Assembly: GCA_025355875.1 (NCBI GenBank)
Contig: JANXYV010000173.1
Span: 1 to 64,000, forward strand
DNA from: Prolixibacteraceae bacterium
GTDB lineage: Bacteria > Bacteroidota > Bacteroidia > Bacteroidales > Prolixibacteraceae
Direction of reading: 5' to 3'
Length of the DNA: 64,000 nucleotides
The notes under the pieces were generated by a model. It ran no database searches. It was not told the DNA's origin and saw only the letters and a program-made list of their open reading frames with translations. Numbering within the stretch: position 1 is the stretch's first letter; each line of letters begins with the position of its first letter. Below, one piece after another: positions 1 through 8,237 of the stretch. The translations under genes were made by a program, and so were the position numbers.

Positions 1-1
1 G

Positions 2-1504
2 AAAACCAAACTTCTAATCATCGCAGTAGTTGCAATACTTGTCAGTGCATGTACCACGGGAACGCATTTGGCCAGAACTTACGATGATGACATCTATTTT
101 TCTCCCGGTGATGTACCGCCCGTTACAATGGCTGCGGATCAGGGATCAGCCAAAGCTGACCATTCTTATGCCACAAACAAGAGAATGGTTATTAGCGAGA
201 AAGAAAAAAATGGGGATGGCTCGTCAACGTTAAATAATTACATCTATCAGCATGGAGACTCAGTCAAGAATTCTGACTACCAGTCCTACGACATGGATCA
301 TCAGAAACTGGCAGAATCGGATACCACTGTGTATTACAATGATGACAGTGAGAAATACGTGATCAACAATTATTACGACGACAACGACAACGATCTGGAT
401 TTTTCATACCGTATCAACAGGTTCCATCATCCGTATTTTTACGATCCCTTCTTTTATGACGATTGGAACTACGGAATGTATTCTCCATATTATTCCGGTT
501 ATTACGGAGGCTATGATCCCATGTTCTATGGAGGATGGGGCTATCCTTATGGCTATGGGTCCTATTCACCATTCGCTATCGGCTTAGGGTTTGGCGGATA
601 TTGGGGTGGCGGATATGGAGGCTATTACAACGGTTACTACGGCGGTTACGGCGGTTACGGCGGTGGCGGCGGATTTTACAACAACCATGAGGTTGCCCGC
701 AGGAGATCAACCGAAATGAATATGTCGGCTAGAAATACCCAAAACAGCCAGAATCAAACTGGTGGCACTGTTTCTAATTTAAGAAGAGACGGTAATTTTG
801 GAAATACCTCTGACAGCAAATTGCCAACAGACATCAATACAAGATCTCAAAATGGCTATTCGAGAAATAGCAGCACAATGGATCCTTCAGGAACCATTAA
901 AAATGGCACCATTGTTAATAATCGCAGAGGCGGTGGGACTTCCGCAGGTCAGGTTCAGGGTGGAAATAATCCCCGTTCTCTGTCAGTTCGTCCGGGTAGC
1001 AGTACTTCGGGAAATACCAGGAGATCTTATCAGCCTTCTACCACGGGAAGAACCTATGGTCAAAGCAGAGTAGTGCAAGGTCAAAATTACACGCCGAGTT
1101 ATAATAAGCCACGGATTGTAAGTCAACAAAATTTTAACAACAACAGTTATACACGTCCACGTACTTCAAGTGGAACTTATGAACGAGGAGCACTCAAAAG
1201 TGCAACTACTACAAATGGACAAGGATACAGCGCTCCCAGAAGTTCATCGAACATGAGGCAAACTTACCGTTCAAGCTCATCCTATTCAAATGGCTCGAGC
1301 AATTCATCAGGAAGAATGGGTTCCGGTGTCAGTAGCAGTCCTTCAAGGTCAGAATCCTATAGTTCACCTTCATCTTCTGGCAGCAGCAGTGGTTACAGCA
1401 GAAGTTCATCTTCCGGTGGTGGCGGTAGTTACAGCGGTGGATCATCAAGTGGATCATCAGGCGGCAGTTCCCGTGGAGGTGGTGGTTCAGGTTCCAGAAG
1501 ATAA
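2..1504 (+). CDS. Low-complexity Tyr/Gly/Ser-rich surface lipoprotein (5' end outside window)
   Basis: The reading frame is open from base 2 and begins mid signal peptide: a short basic stretch, a hydrophobic run (LLIIAVVAILV) and the lipobox V-S-A-C at about codon 17, so it should be lipidated at that Cys by Lgt and cleaved by LspA. The true ATG lies just left of the window. About 500 residues are visible. The mature protein has an acidic Asn/Asp/Tyr-rich N-terminal third, then a Tyr-Gly-rich block (many YGGY-type units, about 480-690 bp), then a long Ser/Arg/Gly/Gln-rich tail ending in Ser-Gly runs and RR. No catalytic domain is recognisable and I assign no function. Such proteins occur in Bacteroidota as hypothetical lipoproteins. 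The next gene, an outer-membrane beta-barrel, starts 62 bp downstream on the same strand, which suggests co-transcription and an envelope role. Confidence 0.8.
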   Translation, partial: KTKLLIIAVVAILVSACTTGTHLARTYDDDIYFSPGDVPPVTMAADQGSAKADHSYATNKRMVISEKEKNGDGSSTLNNYIYQHGDSVKNSDYQSYDMDHQKLAESDTTVYYNDDSEKYVINNYYDDNDNDLDFSYRINRFHHPYFYDPFFYDDWNYGMYSPYYSGYYGGYDPMFYGGWGYPYGYGSYSPFAIGLGFGGYWGGGYGGYYNGYYGGYGGYGGGGGFYNNHEVARRRSTEMNMSARNTQNSQNQTGGTVSNLRRDGNFGNTSDSKLPTDINTRSQNGYSRNSSTMDPSGTIKNGTIVNNRRGGGTSAGQVQGGNNPRSLSVRPGSSTSGNTRRSYQPSTTGRTYGQSRVVQGQNYTPSYNKPRIVSQQNFNNNSYTRPRTSSGTYERGALKSATTTNGQGYSAPRSSSNMRQTYRSSSSYSNGSSNSSGRMGSGVSSSPSRSESYSSPSSSGSSSGYSRSSSSGGGGSYSGGSSSGSSGGSSRGGGGSGSRR

Positions 1505-1566
1505 TATGAATAATTAAAACTGATGAAAAAAAAGTTGAATACAAACATCATTAAAATAGCAAGATC

Positions 1567-3051
1567 ATGAAAAAACTAGTCTATACAATCAGTATTGTAC
1601 TGATCGCCTGTAGTGCTTTTGCTCAGGATTTAACAGACGCTTTGAGATATTCAAACTATCATATTACCGGGACGGCCCGATCGGCTGCCATGGGAAATGC
1701 TTTTGGGGCTTTAGGCGGGGACTTTTCTTCCCTTAGTATCAATCCTGCCGGAGTAGGAGTCTATCGTTCAAGTGAATTTGTTTTCACACCCTCATTTTCA
1801 CAAAACAGTATTGATGGTACCTACCTTGGCAATAAAATTACCAATTCAGATTATCACCTCAGCCTTGATAATGTGGGTTATGTCGCTTCATACAAAACCG
1901 GTGAAACCAGCGAAACCGGGTTAGTAAGCGTCAACTTTGGTCTAGGGTTCAATAAACTGGGTAACTTTACGATGAATAGCCTGGCCGAAGGTTATAACTC
2001 GAATAACTCTATCTTGACCTCTTTCACCAATAATATTAATAATGGGAACAACAGTAATTATTACGAAGATTTGGCCGTGAGAACCAACCTTTTATTTCAG
2101 GATAAAATCAATGGTGTTTTCAGTGGTCCCTATAAAAATGACTTAACCAACAATGGATATGGCGAGTCACAACGCAAAACAATGGACAGAAAAGGTTCTA
2201 TCAACGAATACTTATTTTCCGTTGCTGCCAATTTCAATCATAAATTCTATTTGGGAGCTACCCTTGGAATTCACGATGTGTATTTCAAAGAAAACTCAAA
2301 TTTATATGAATGGGACAAAGCTGATAATATCCCGTTCTTCAACAATTTGAACTTTACTAATGATTTGAAAACCACTGGTAATGGTGTAAACTTTAAAATA
2401 GGCGCCATTTTCAAACCCATTGAACAGTTAAGATTGGGAGTTGCATTTCATAGCCCTACGTTCTATAAATTCCATGATTTGTATGATAGCGGTATGACAT
2501 CGTCAATTACCTACAGCGATGGCACTGATAATTTAACAGCCAAACCTGCTAAAGAAGGTACCTATGATTATGAAATTGAAACGCCCATGAAAGCAATTTT
2601 TAGTGGCGCTTTGGTCGTTGGAAAAGCAGGATTGATCAGTGTGGATTATGAAATGGTTGACTATTCTACCGCTAAGATTAAAAATGGAAGCGACGGTTAT
2701 AACTATTTTGATGAAAACACCAATATCAGTCAGGCCTACAAAACAGTTGGCAACCTGCATCTGGGAGGTGAATTTCGTGTGAGTAAGAGTTTTAGCCTGA
2801 GAGCCGGCTATGAAAATTTCCCAAGTGTTTATAAGGATAATTACCAGGGATCGCATAGTCCAAATAGTGATTTATCGTATTCAACCATGTCGGGAGGTTT
2901 TGGATTCAGACAGGGCAATGTCTTTTTTGATGCCGCCTACAAACGTATTCTGAATAATGAATACAATAAACTTTATTCGGGCTCCACAAATTTGGCCAAA
3001 TATGAATCAACACAAAATAATGTAATCTTTACTTTGGGCTTCAAGTTCTAG
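1567..3051 (+). CDS. Outer-membrane beta-barrel protein, OmpP1/FadL-like (hemin-receptor annotated type)
   Basis: The 494-residue product has a clear signal peptide (MKKLVYTISIVLIACSAFAQ, cleavage after AFAQ) and the family-typical N-terminal block with TARSAAMGNAFGALGGD followed by SLSINPAGVGVYR, as in FadL/OmpP1 transporters and Bacteroidota proteins often labelled hemin receptor. The rest alternates aromatic/hydrophobic strands and ends in Phe (FTLGFKF), the usual C-terminal beta-signal for BAM insertion. The ligand cannot be told from sequence; fatty acids or other hydrophobic compounds are known for characterised FadL members. It follows the lipoprotein gene by 62 bp and is closed by a strong hairpin terminator, so the two probably form a two-gene unit. 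Confidence 0.75.
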   Translation: MKKLVYTISIVLIACSAFAQDLTDALRYSNYHITGTARSAAMGNAFGALGGDFSSLSINPAGVGVYRSSEFVFTPSFSQNSIDGTYLGNKITNSDYHLSLDNVGYVASYKTGETSETGLVSVNFGLGFNKLGNFTMNSLAEGYNSNNSILTSFTNNINNGNNSNYYEDLAVRTNLLFQDKINGVFSGPYKNDLTNNGYGESQRKTMDRKGSINEYLFSVAANFNHKFYLGATLGIHDVYFKENSNLYEWDKADNIPFFNNLNFTNDLKTTGNGVNFKIGAIFKPIEQLRLGVAFHSPTFYKFHDLYDSGMTSSITYSDGTDNLTAKPAKEGTYDYEIETPMKAIFSGALVVGKAGLISVDYEMVDYSTAKIKNGSDGYNYFDENTNISQAYKTVGNLHLGGEFRVSKSFSLRAGYENFPSVYKDNYQGSHSPNSDLSYSTMSGGFGFRQGNVFFDAAYKRILNNEYNKLYSGSTNLAKYESTQNNVIFTLGFKF

Positions 3052-3069
3052 CTGATATCCAATAAGTAA

Positions 3070-3110
3070 TAAAAGCCGGTTAATGTATTTTAGCCGGCTT
3101 TTATTTTGTT
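3070..3110 (+). terminator. Rho-independent terminator after the FadL-like gene
   Basis: Inverted repeat TAAAAGCCGG (3070-3079) and CCGGCTTTTA (3094-3103) with a 14-nt loop, followed by a T-rich stretch. It sits 19 bp after the stop codon and separates the envelope pair from the next operon. Confidence 0.85.
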
Positions 3111-3206
3111 AAAAATCCCAATGCAAAATATTTTCAATCCTTTCGGTGGAAAGTTTCTTTTTCTGCTTACTTTGTTATAACTTAGCTACAACTAATTAAT
3201 TTGATC

Positions 3207-3479
3207 ATGCGCCAGTTTGTTGAAATCAACTTTGATGTTGCTTTGGTGGCATTTAATGATGCAGAGAGTAACGGTTACCGATGGAGGGTAGGAGACTTTA
3301 CTACTGCCCAATGGCTTCAGAGAAATACCATTCATTTGGATGATATTGTTTCTTATTCTAAAAATATGCCGGATGTGAAAATTGTGATTATTGGAGAAGG
3401 GCCTTCGGAAGGATTTTATATTTATTCCCCAAAATTAAAAACTTGTCTTAAATTTGAGCATTCATTGGCTGAAATTTAA
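3207..3479 (+). CDS. Small hypothetical protein, 90 aa
   Basis: I chose ATG 3207 (MRQFVEINFDV) rather than the in-frame TTG 3201. No signal peptide, membrane segment or known motif is visible. It reads as a soluble alpha/beta protein, with strand-like segments (VKIVIIGEGP) and a TTAQWLQRN helix. It is the first gene of a compact operon: the methyltransferase starts 16 bp later, then the DUF4954 protein and nagB. Function unknown. The composition resembles its neighbours, so I take it as real, not a spurious frame. Confidence 0.6.
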   Translation: MRQFVEINFDVALVAFNDAESNGYRWRVGDFTTAQWLQRNTIHLDDIVSYSKNMPDVKIVIIGEGPSEGFYIYSPKLKTCLKFEHSLAEI

Positions 3480-3495
3480 TTCAAGGAGCTTCTCT

Positions 3496-4212
3496 ATGAC
3501 TGCACTATTTGATGACCCTATTGGAAGGGCTGTTTATGACTTTCATTTTAATTCAATCAATCATCCTATAATTGTGCATTCCGATGACTTTGATGATGAT
3601 ACCATCGAACCAAGTTATCTCTTTCGGAGTTACAGGTTAATGCCTGCACTTGAAAAAAAGGCCATGACCCTGTGCAAAGGTTCTATACTTGATGTCGGAG
3701 CTTGCGCAGGCGCCCACTCCATGCACCTTCAGTCGAAAGGATTTGAAGTTACCGCCCTTGAAACATCCGCACTTTGTTGCGAGGTACTTAAAAGTAGGAA
3801 CATTAAGAAGGTCATTCAGCAAGATATTTTTAAATTTACCAATCAGAAATTTGATACCATTCTATTGTTGATGAATGGTACCGGAATTGCAGGTGTCCTT
3901 GCCGGATTGGAGGTTTTACTTCATCATCTGAGCACACTGCTTAATACAGGAGGTCAAATTTTGATCGACTCATCAGACTTGATTTATTTATATGAACAGG
4001 AAGATGGATCGGCAGTTTTAGACCTCAGCGCTGAAAATTATTACGGTGAACTGGTGTTTCAGACCGAATATAAAGGTTGGGTCAGTCCAGCTTTTCCATG
4101 GCTGTATGTGGATTTGAACAACCTGGAAAATGCGATCGAAAAGAATCAACTTAAATTGAATAAAGTATTTAAAGGGCAGCATTACGATTATCTTGCCCAG
4201 ATAACTTTCTAA
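3496..4212 (+). CDS. Class I SAM-dependent methyltransferase
   Basis: The product of about 238 residues carries the class I methyltransferase motif I ILDVGACAGAHSMHL (consensus hhDhGxGxG; here Ala and Ala replace two of the glycines), followed by an acidic loop at VTALETS and a motif IV-like FDTILLLMNGTGIAG. The C-terminal half fits the Rossmann-fold cap. I chose ATG 3496 because AAGGAG lies 8 bp upstream, rare in this genome; a frame extension to 3454 would overlap the preceding gene. Substrate unknown. The gene lies between a small unknown protein and a DUF4954 gene (12 bp away), so the acceptor may belong to sugar or nucleotide-sugar metabolism, which is inference only. Confidence 0.75.
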   Translation: MTALFDDPIGRAVYDFHFNSINHPIIVHSDDFDDDTIEPSYLFRSYRLMPALEKKAMTLCKGSILDVGACAGAHSMHLQSKGFEVTALETSALCCEVLKSRNIKKVIQQDIFKFTNQKFDTILLLMNGTGIAGVLAGLEVLLHHLSTLLNTGGQILIDSSDLIYLYEQEDGSAVLDLSAENYYGELVFQTEYKGWVSPAFPWLYVDLNNLENAIEKNQLKLNKVFKGQHYDYLAQITF

Positions 4213-4224
4213 AAAATAAATAGA

Positions 4225-6234
4225 TTGAAAAATAATCAGCCATACAGGACACTTTCTCCGGTAGAAATAGAAATTTTAACACAACAAGGTTGTACTTCCG
4301 ACAATTGGGATCAAATTCGTGTAGCCCCTGGTTTTCTGACTGGGAACGTCCGTAATGTGCAATTTTCAGGAACGGTCACTATGGGCGATAACTCAGGAAC
4401 GGTGGCCTTTAGTGGGGGAATTGTCCGTAATTGCGGGATTTACCATGCAAGCATTCACAATTGCAGCATTGGTAACCATGTTTATATTCATCATATTTCA
4501 AACTACATAGCCAATTATGACATTGAAGATCATGTCATTATGGAAAACATCGAACTGTGTTTTATTGATGGGGTAACCAGTTTTGGAAATGGGATCAAGG
4601 TGTCTACCTTGGATGAAACAGGAGGCAGGGGAGTCATGATTTACGATAAATTGTCTGCTCATCTGGCTTATTTCCAGGCATGGTACAAACACCGGCATTG
4701 CCTGATCAAAGAGATAGAATCCAAAATCACCGAATATGCCGAATCAGTCGTCTCAAGCAGGGGAATTATTGGAGCCTATTCTTTTATTCGTAATTGCAGA
4801 CAAATTAAGAATGTTAAATTTGGGCCTCACAGCCAGGTTTTGGGACCTACCCGTCTTCAGAACGGATCTGTAAACAGCAACGAATTTGCTCCTGTAAAGC
4901 TGGGTGCCGGCATTTTGGCCGAGAACTTTATCGTTTCTTCAGGTGCCGAAATATCGGATGGAGTGATTATTTCTAACTGTTTTATCGGTCAGGGTTGTAT
5001 TTTAGGCAAACAATACTCAGCTGAAAATTCCTTGTTCTTTGCCAATTGCCAGGGATTTCTTGGTGAGGCGTGTTCTGTTTTTGGAGGCCCCTATACCGTT
5101 TCCCACCATAAATCGACTTTACTCATTGCCGGAATGTTCTCTTTCTGTAATGCCGGCAGCGGGTCGAACCAAAGCAACCATATGTACAAGTTGGGTCCGA
5201 TACATCATGGAATTGTGGAAAGGGGATCAAAAACAACCTCCGATTCCTATATCCTATGGCCTGCAAAGATTGGCGCCTTTACTTTGGTGATGGGACGACA
5301 TTATAAAAATACAGATACCTCTGACCTTCCTTTTTCCTATTTAATTGAAAAAAAGGATGAAAGTTGGATTGCTCCGGGAATAAACCTTCGAAGTGTAGGT
5401 ACCATTCGTGACGTATTGAAATGGCCAAAACGTGACCGGCGAAGCGATCCTGAAATGTTGGATTGTATCAACTTCAACCTGCTCAGTCCGTTTACCATAA
5501 GAAAAATGCAAAAAGGACTTGAGATTCTAAAAAGTCTGAAAGAAATTTCAGGAGAAACTACCGAAGTATTTGTGTTCCGGAATACAATGATCAGCAAAAG
5601 TGCACTTGAAAAAGGGATGGAATTTTACGACATGGCCATCTATAAATTTCTTGGCAATTCGCTGATTTCCAGAATCGAAAAATGCAATATCCAAACCCGT
5701 GAAGACCTGATCGAATGTCTGAAACCAACTCACAATATCGGAGAAGGCGAATGGAGCGATTTAGCCGGGATGATTGCCCCAAAAACAGAGATTTCGAGAT
5801 TGATAAAACGTATTGAAAGAAAGGAATTATCAGGATTAAAAGATATTGAACAGGAATTTAAAAACATGCATGCCAATTACTACGAGTACGAATGGATCTG
5901 GGCAGCCGAACTTCTCGTTGAAAAGTTGGGCAAAAAGATTGACAACCTCACCATTGTTGATATCATCAGCATCATTCAAAAATGGCAGGCAAGTGTAATT
6001 GGGTTAGACCGAATGTTATACGAAGACGCAAAAAAGGAATTCAGGCTGGATTCGATGACCGGATTCGGGATGGACGGAAACAAGACTACACAAAAACTTG
6101 ATTTTGAGAAAGTAAGAGGGAATTTTGAAAGCAACGATTTTGTAAACGAAATCATCAGCCACATTCACCGGAAAACCCGGCTAGGTGAAAAGATCCTTAA
6201 CCAATTGGAACAAATTGAAAATCAAACATTATGA
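4225..6234 (+). CDS. DUF4954 family protein with predicted left-handed beta-helix
   Basis: The 669-residue protein begins with the family-typical [19 protein letters not shown]. Residues of roughly 35-330 show short hydrophobic hexapeptide-like turns ([40 protein letters not shown]) as in left-handed beta-helix acyltransferases and sugar nucleotidyltransferases; the C-terminal third is helical. The biochemical role of DUF4954 is, to my knowledge, not established. Start is TTG 4225: the frame is closed by a stop at 4210 and there is no closer ATG. The stop codon overlaps the nagB start (ATGA), so the two are translationally coupled. This suggests, but does not prove, a role in amino-sugar metabolism. 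Cys residues recur in the helix region, which is unusual for a cytoplasmic hexapeptide protein. Confidence 0.75.
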   Translation: MKNNQPYRTLSPVEIEILTQQGCTSDNWDQIRVAPGFLTGNVRNVQFSGTVTMGDNSGTVAFSGGIVRNCGIYHASIHNCSIGNHVYIHHISNYIANYDIEDHVIMENIELCFIDGVTSFGNGIKVSTLDETGGRGVMIYDKLSAHLAYFQAWYKHRHCLIKEIESKITEYAESVVSSRGIIGAYSFIRNCRQIKNVKFGPHSQVLGPTRLQNGSVNSNEFAPVKLGAGILAENFIVSSGAEISDGVIISNCFIGQGCILGKQYSAENSLFFANCQGFLGEACSVFGGPYTVSHHKSTLLIAGMFSFCNAGSGSNQSNHMYKLGPIHHGIVERGSKTTSDSYILWPAKIGAFTLVMGRHYKNTDTSDLPFSYLIEKKDESWIAPGINLRSVGTIRDVLKWPKRDRRSDPEMLDCINFNLLSPFTIRKMQKGLEILKSLKEISGETTEVFVFRNTMISKSALEKGMEFYDMAIYKFLGNSLISRIEKCNIQTREDLIECLKPTHNIGEGEWSDLAGMIAPKTEISRLIKRIERKELSGLKDIEQEFKNMHANYYEYEWIWAAELLVEKLGKKIDNLTIVDIISIIQKWQASVIGLDRMLYEDAKKEFRLDSMTGFGMDGNKTTQKLDFEKVRGNFESNDFVNEIISHIHRKTRLGEKILNQLEQIENQTL

Positions 6235-7058
6235 GACTTATTATTCAGGACAATCACGACCAAACTTCGAAATGGGTGGCCAATTACATCGCCCGAAAAA
6301 TCAATCTTGCTGCTCCAACCAGCAAAAAACCATTTGTACTCGGGTTGCCAACCGGTTCGTCGCCGTTGGGCACCTATCAGGAACTCATCAAACTGGTGCA
6401 TGACGGAGTGGTTTCTTTTCGGAATGTAGTAACCTTCAACATGGACGAATATGTGGGGATTCCAAAGGAACATCCTCAAAGTTATCACACTTTTATGTGG
6501 GCTAATCTGTTCAAACATATAGATATACGTCCGGAAAATGTAAATATCCTGAATGGAAATGCTCCGGACATAAAAGCCGAATGCCAGGCGTATGAAGACA
6601 AAATGAAGGCTGTTGGCGGAATTGATCTTTTCCTCGGCGGAATTGGCCCCGACGGACATCTGGCTTTCAACGAACCCGGTTCTTCGCTTGCATCACGTAC
6701 CCGGGATAAAGAACTGAACTATGACACCAAAATCGCCAATTCGCGCTTCTTTGATAATGACGTTAGCAAAGTTCCGGAATCATCGCTGACGGTAGGAATT
6801 GCTACCGTTATGGATGCCAAAGAAGTTTTAATTATCGTCAATGGATACAACAAAGCCCGGGCTTTGCAACATGCTGTCGAAGAAGGTGTAAACCACATGT
6901 GGACCATCAGCGCCCTGCAGCTTCATCCTCGCGGAATGATCGTTTGCGACGAACCGGCTACCTACGAACTGAGAGTGGGAACCTACAAACATTTTAAAGA
7001 TATAGAAAGAAACAACCTGGATCCTGACAGTATGCTGAATTCAGATCTGGTGTGGTGA
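6231..7058 (+). CDS. nagB: Glucosamine-6-phosphate deaminase (E. coli type)
   Basis: Converts glucosamine-6-phosphate to fructose-6-phosphate and ammonia in the cytoplasm. The 275-residue protein has all catalytic residues at the same numbers as E. coli NagB: Asp72 (NMDEYVGIP), Asp141 and His143 ([14 protein letters not shown]) and Glu148, plus the substrate loop [11 protein letters not shown] near residues 39-49 and SSLASRTR after the active site. Length is close to the E. coli enzyme (266). The start codon overlaps the stop of the DUF4954 gene by 4 bp, and the gene ends the operon, converging on glycerate kinase with an 18-bp gap. A second, structurally different NagB is encoded at 13489-14217. 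Confidence 0.95.
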   Translation: MRLIIQDNHDQTSKWVANYIARKINLAAPTSKKPFVLGLPTGSSPLGTYQELIKLVHDGVVSFRNVVTFNMDEYVGIPKEHPQSYHTFMWANLFKHIDIRPENVNILNGNAPDIKAECQAYEDKMKAVGGIDLFLGGIGPDGHLAFNEPGSSLASRTRDKELNYDTKIANSRFFDNDVSKVPESSLTVGIATVMDAKEVLIIVNGYNKARALQHAVEEGVNHMWTISALQLHPRGMIVCDEPATYELRVGTYKHFKDIERNNLDPDSMLNSDLVW

Positions 7059-7076
7059 GCAAACTTCGGAGATGGC

Positions 7077-8225
7077 TTATTCTTTTTCCGGAATTCTCCA
7101 GGCCAACAAACTACGAACTATATTTTCGGTAGCCATTTCGATCAGATAAGCCGCGTTTCCCATCGCTTCCTCAAGTGTCATGGGTTTGCTGACAATAGAA
7201 AAAATCCCATCGAAGCCTTTTTGATACAAGGATTCGTAATCTTTGCCAAGACTTCCGGCAATCGCAATCACCGGGATATTTTGTTCTTTGGCGACCTGGG
7301 CCACACCAAAAGGCGTTTTGCCAAAAGCGGTCTGAAAATCAATCATTCCCTCGCCGGTTATCACCAGATCCGATCCTTTTATTTTTTCTTCGAGATCGGT
7401 GAATTCAATCACCAAATCGATTCCTTTTTTCAATTCGCCATTCAGGAAGGCGACCACTCCCCCACCCAATCCACCGGCAGCGCCTGCACCAGACAAATCT
7501 TTGATGTCCTTTCCTAACTGACTTTTGATAACCTCTGAAAACCAATCAAGGTTTTTATCTAGAATGGCTATGGCTTCAAAATCAGCACCTTTTTGTGGCC
7601 CGAAAACCACGGAGGCGCCATTTTCACCACAAAGTGGGTTGGTGACATCGCATGCACCAAAAATCCGGGAGTCATAAATCCGGGAGTCAAATCCAGATAA
7701 GTCGATTCGCTGTAGTTTTTTCAACGCACCTCCGCCGAAACCAATGTCATTTCCTTCAGAATCCAGCATTCGCGCTCCCAGTGCCTGAACCATTCCACAT
7801 CCGGCATCGTTGGTTGCACTTCCACCAAGGCCGATAATCAAGGTCCGGCATCCTCTGTCGAGCGCATCTTTGATGAGTTGGCCAGTTCCATAAGTGGTTG
7901 TAAACAGGGGATTTCTCTCGTTTTCAGATAAAAGTGGCAAACCGGATGCCTGAGCCAATTCAATGATGGCCGTATTTCCGTCATTCAGGATGCCATAAAA
8001 TGCACTGATTTCCCTCATCAACGGATCGTTCACGACACATTCAACGATTTTTCCCCCAACCGCATCCACAAGCGATTGTACTGTTCCTTCACCGCCATCC
8101 GCCATTGGAATTAAAACGGTTTCTATTTCAGGGTCTGCTTTTTTGATGCCACGTTCCATGGCCTCAGCAACCTGACGGGCAGTAAGGCTACCTTTATACG
8201 AATCGGGTGCAATGGCAATCCTCAT
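7077..8225 (-). CDS. Glycerate kinase (GlxK/GarK type)
   Basis: ATP-dependent phosphorylation of D-glycerate to 2-phosphoglycerate (or 3-phospho product, depending on subfamily), feeding lower glycolysis. The 382-residue length and the N-terminal IAPDSYKGSLTARQVAEAME, the Gly-rich GEGTVQSLVDAVGG, LIIGLGGSATNDAGCGM and VITGEGMIDFQTAFGKTP blocks are hallmarks of class I glycerate kinases. The gene starts 12 bp after the GH127-like gene and appears to be the last cistron of the GH31-SGNH-GH127 operon, an unexpected partner for glycoside hydrolases. The call on the family is firm; which carbon of glycerate is phosphorylated is not visible from sequence. Confidence 0.92.
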   Translation of the reverse strand: MRIAIAPDSYKGSLTARQVAEAMERGIKKADPEIETVLIPMADGGEGTVQSLVDAVGGKIVECVVNDPLMREISAFYGILNDGNTAIIELAQASGLPLLSENERNPLFTTTYGTGQLIKDALDRGCRTLIIGLGGSATNDAGCGMVQALGARMLDSEGNDIGFGGGALKKLQRIDLSGFDSRIYDSRIFGACDVTNPLCGENGASVVFGPQKGADFEAIAILDKNLDWFSEVIKSQLGKDIKDLSGAGAAGGLGGGVVAFLNGELKKGIDLVIEFTDLEEKIKGSDLVITGEGMIDFQTAFGKTPFGVAQVAKEQNIPVIAIAGSLGKDYESLYQKGFDGIFSIVSKPMTLEEAMGNAAYLIEMATENIVRSLLAWRIPEKE

Positions 8226-8237
8226 TTGAATTCCGGC

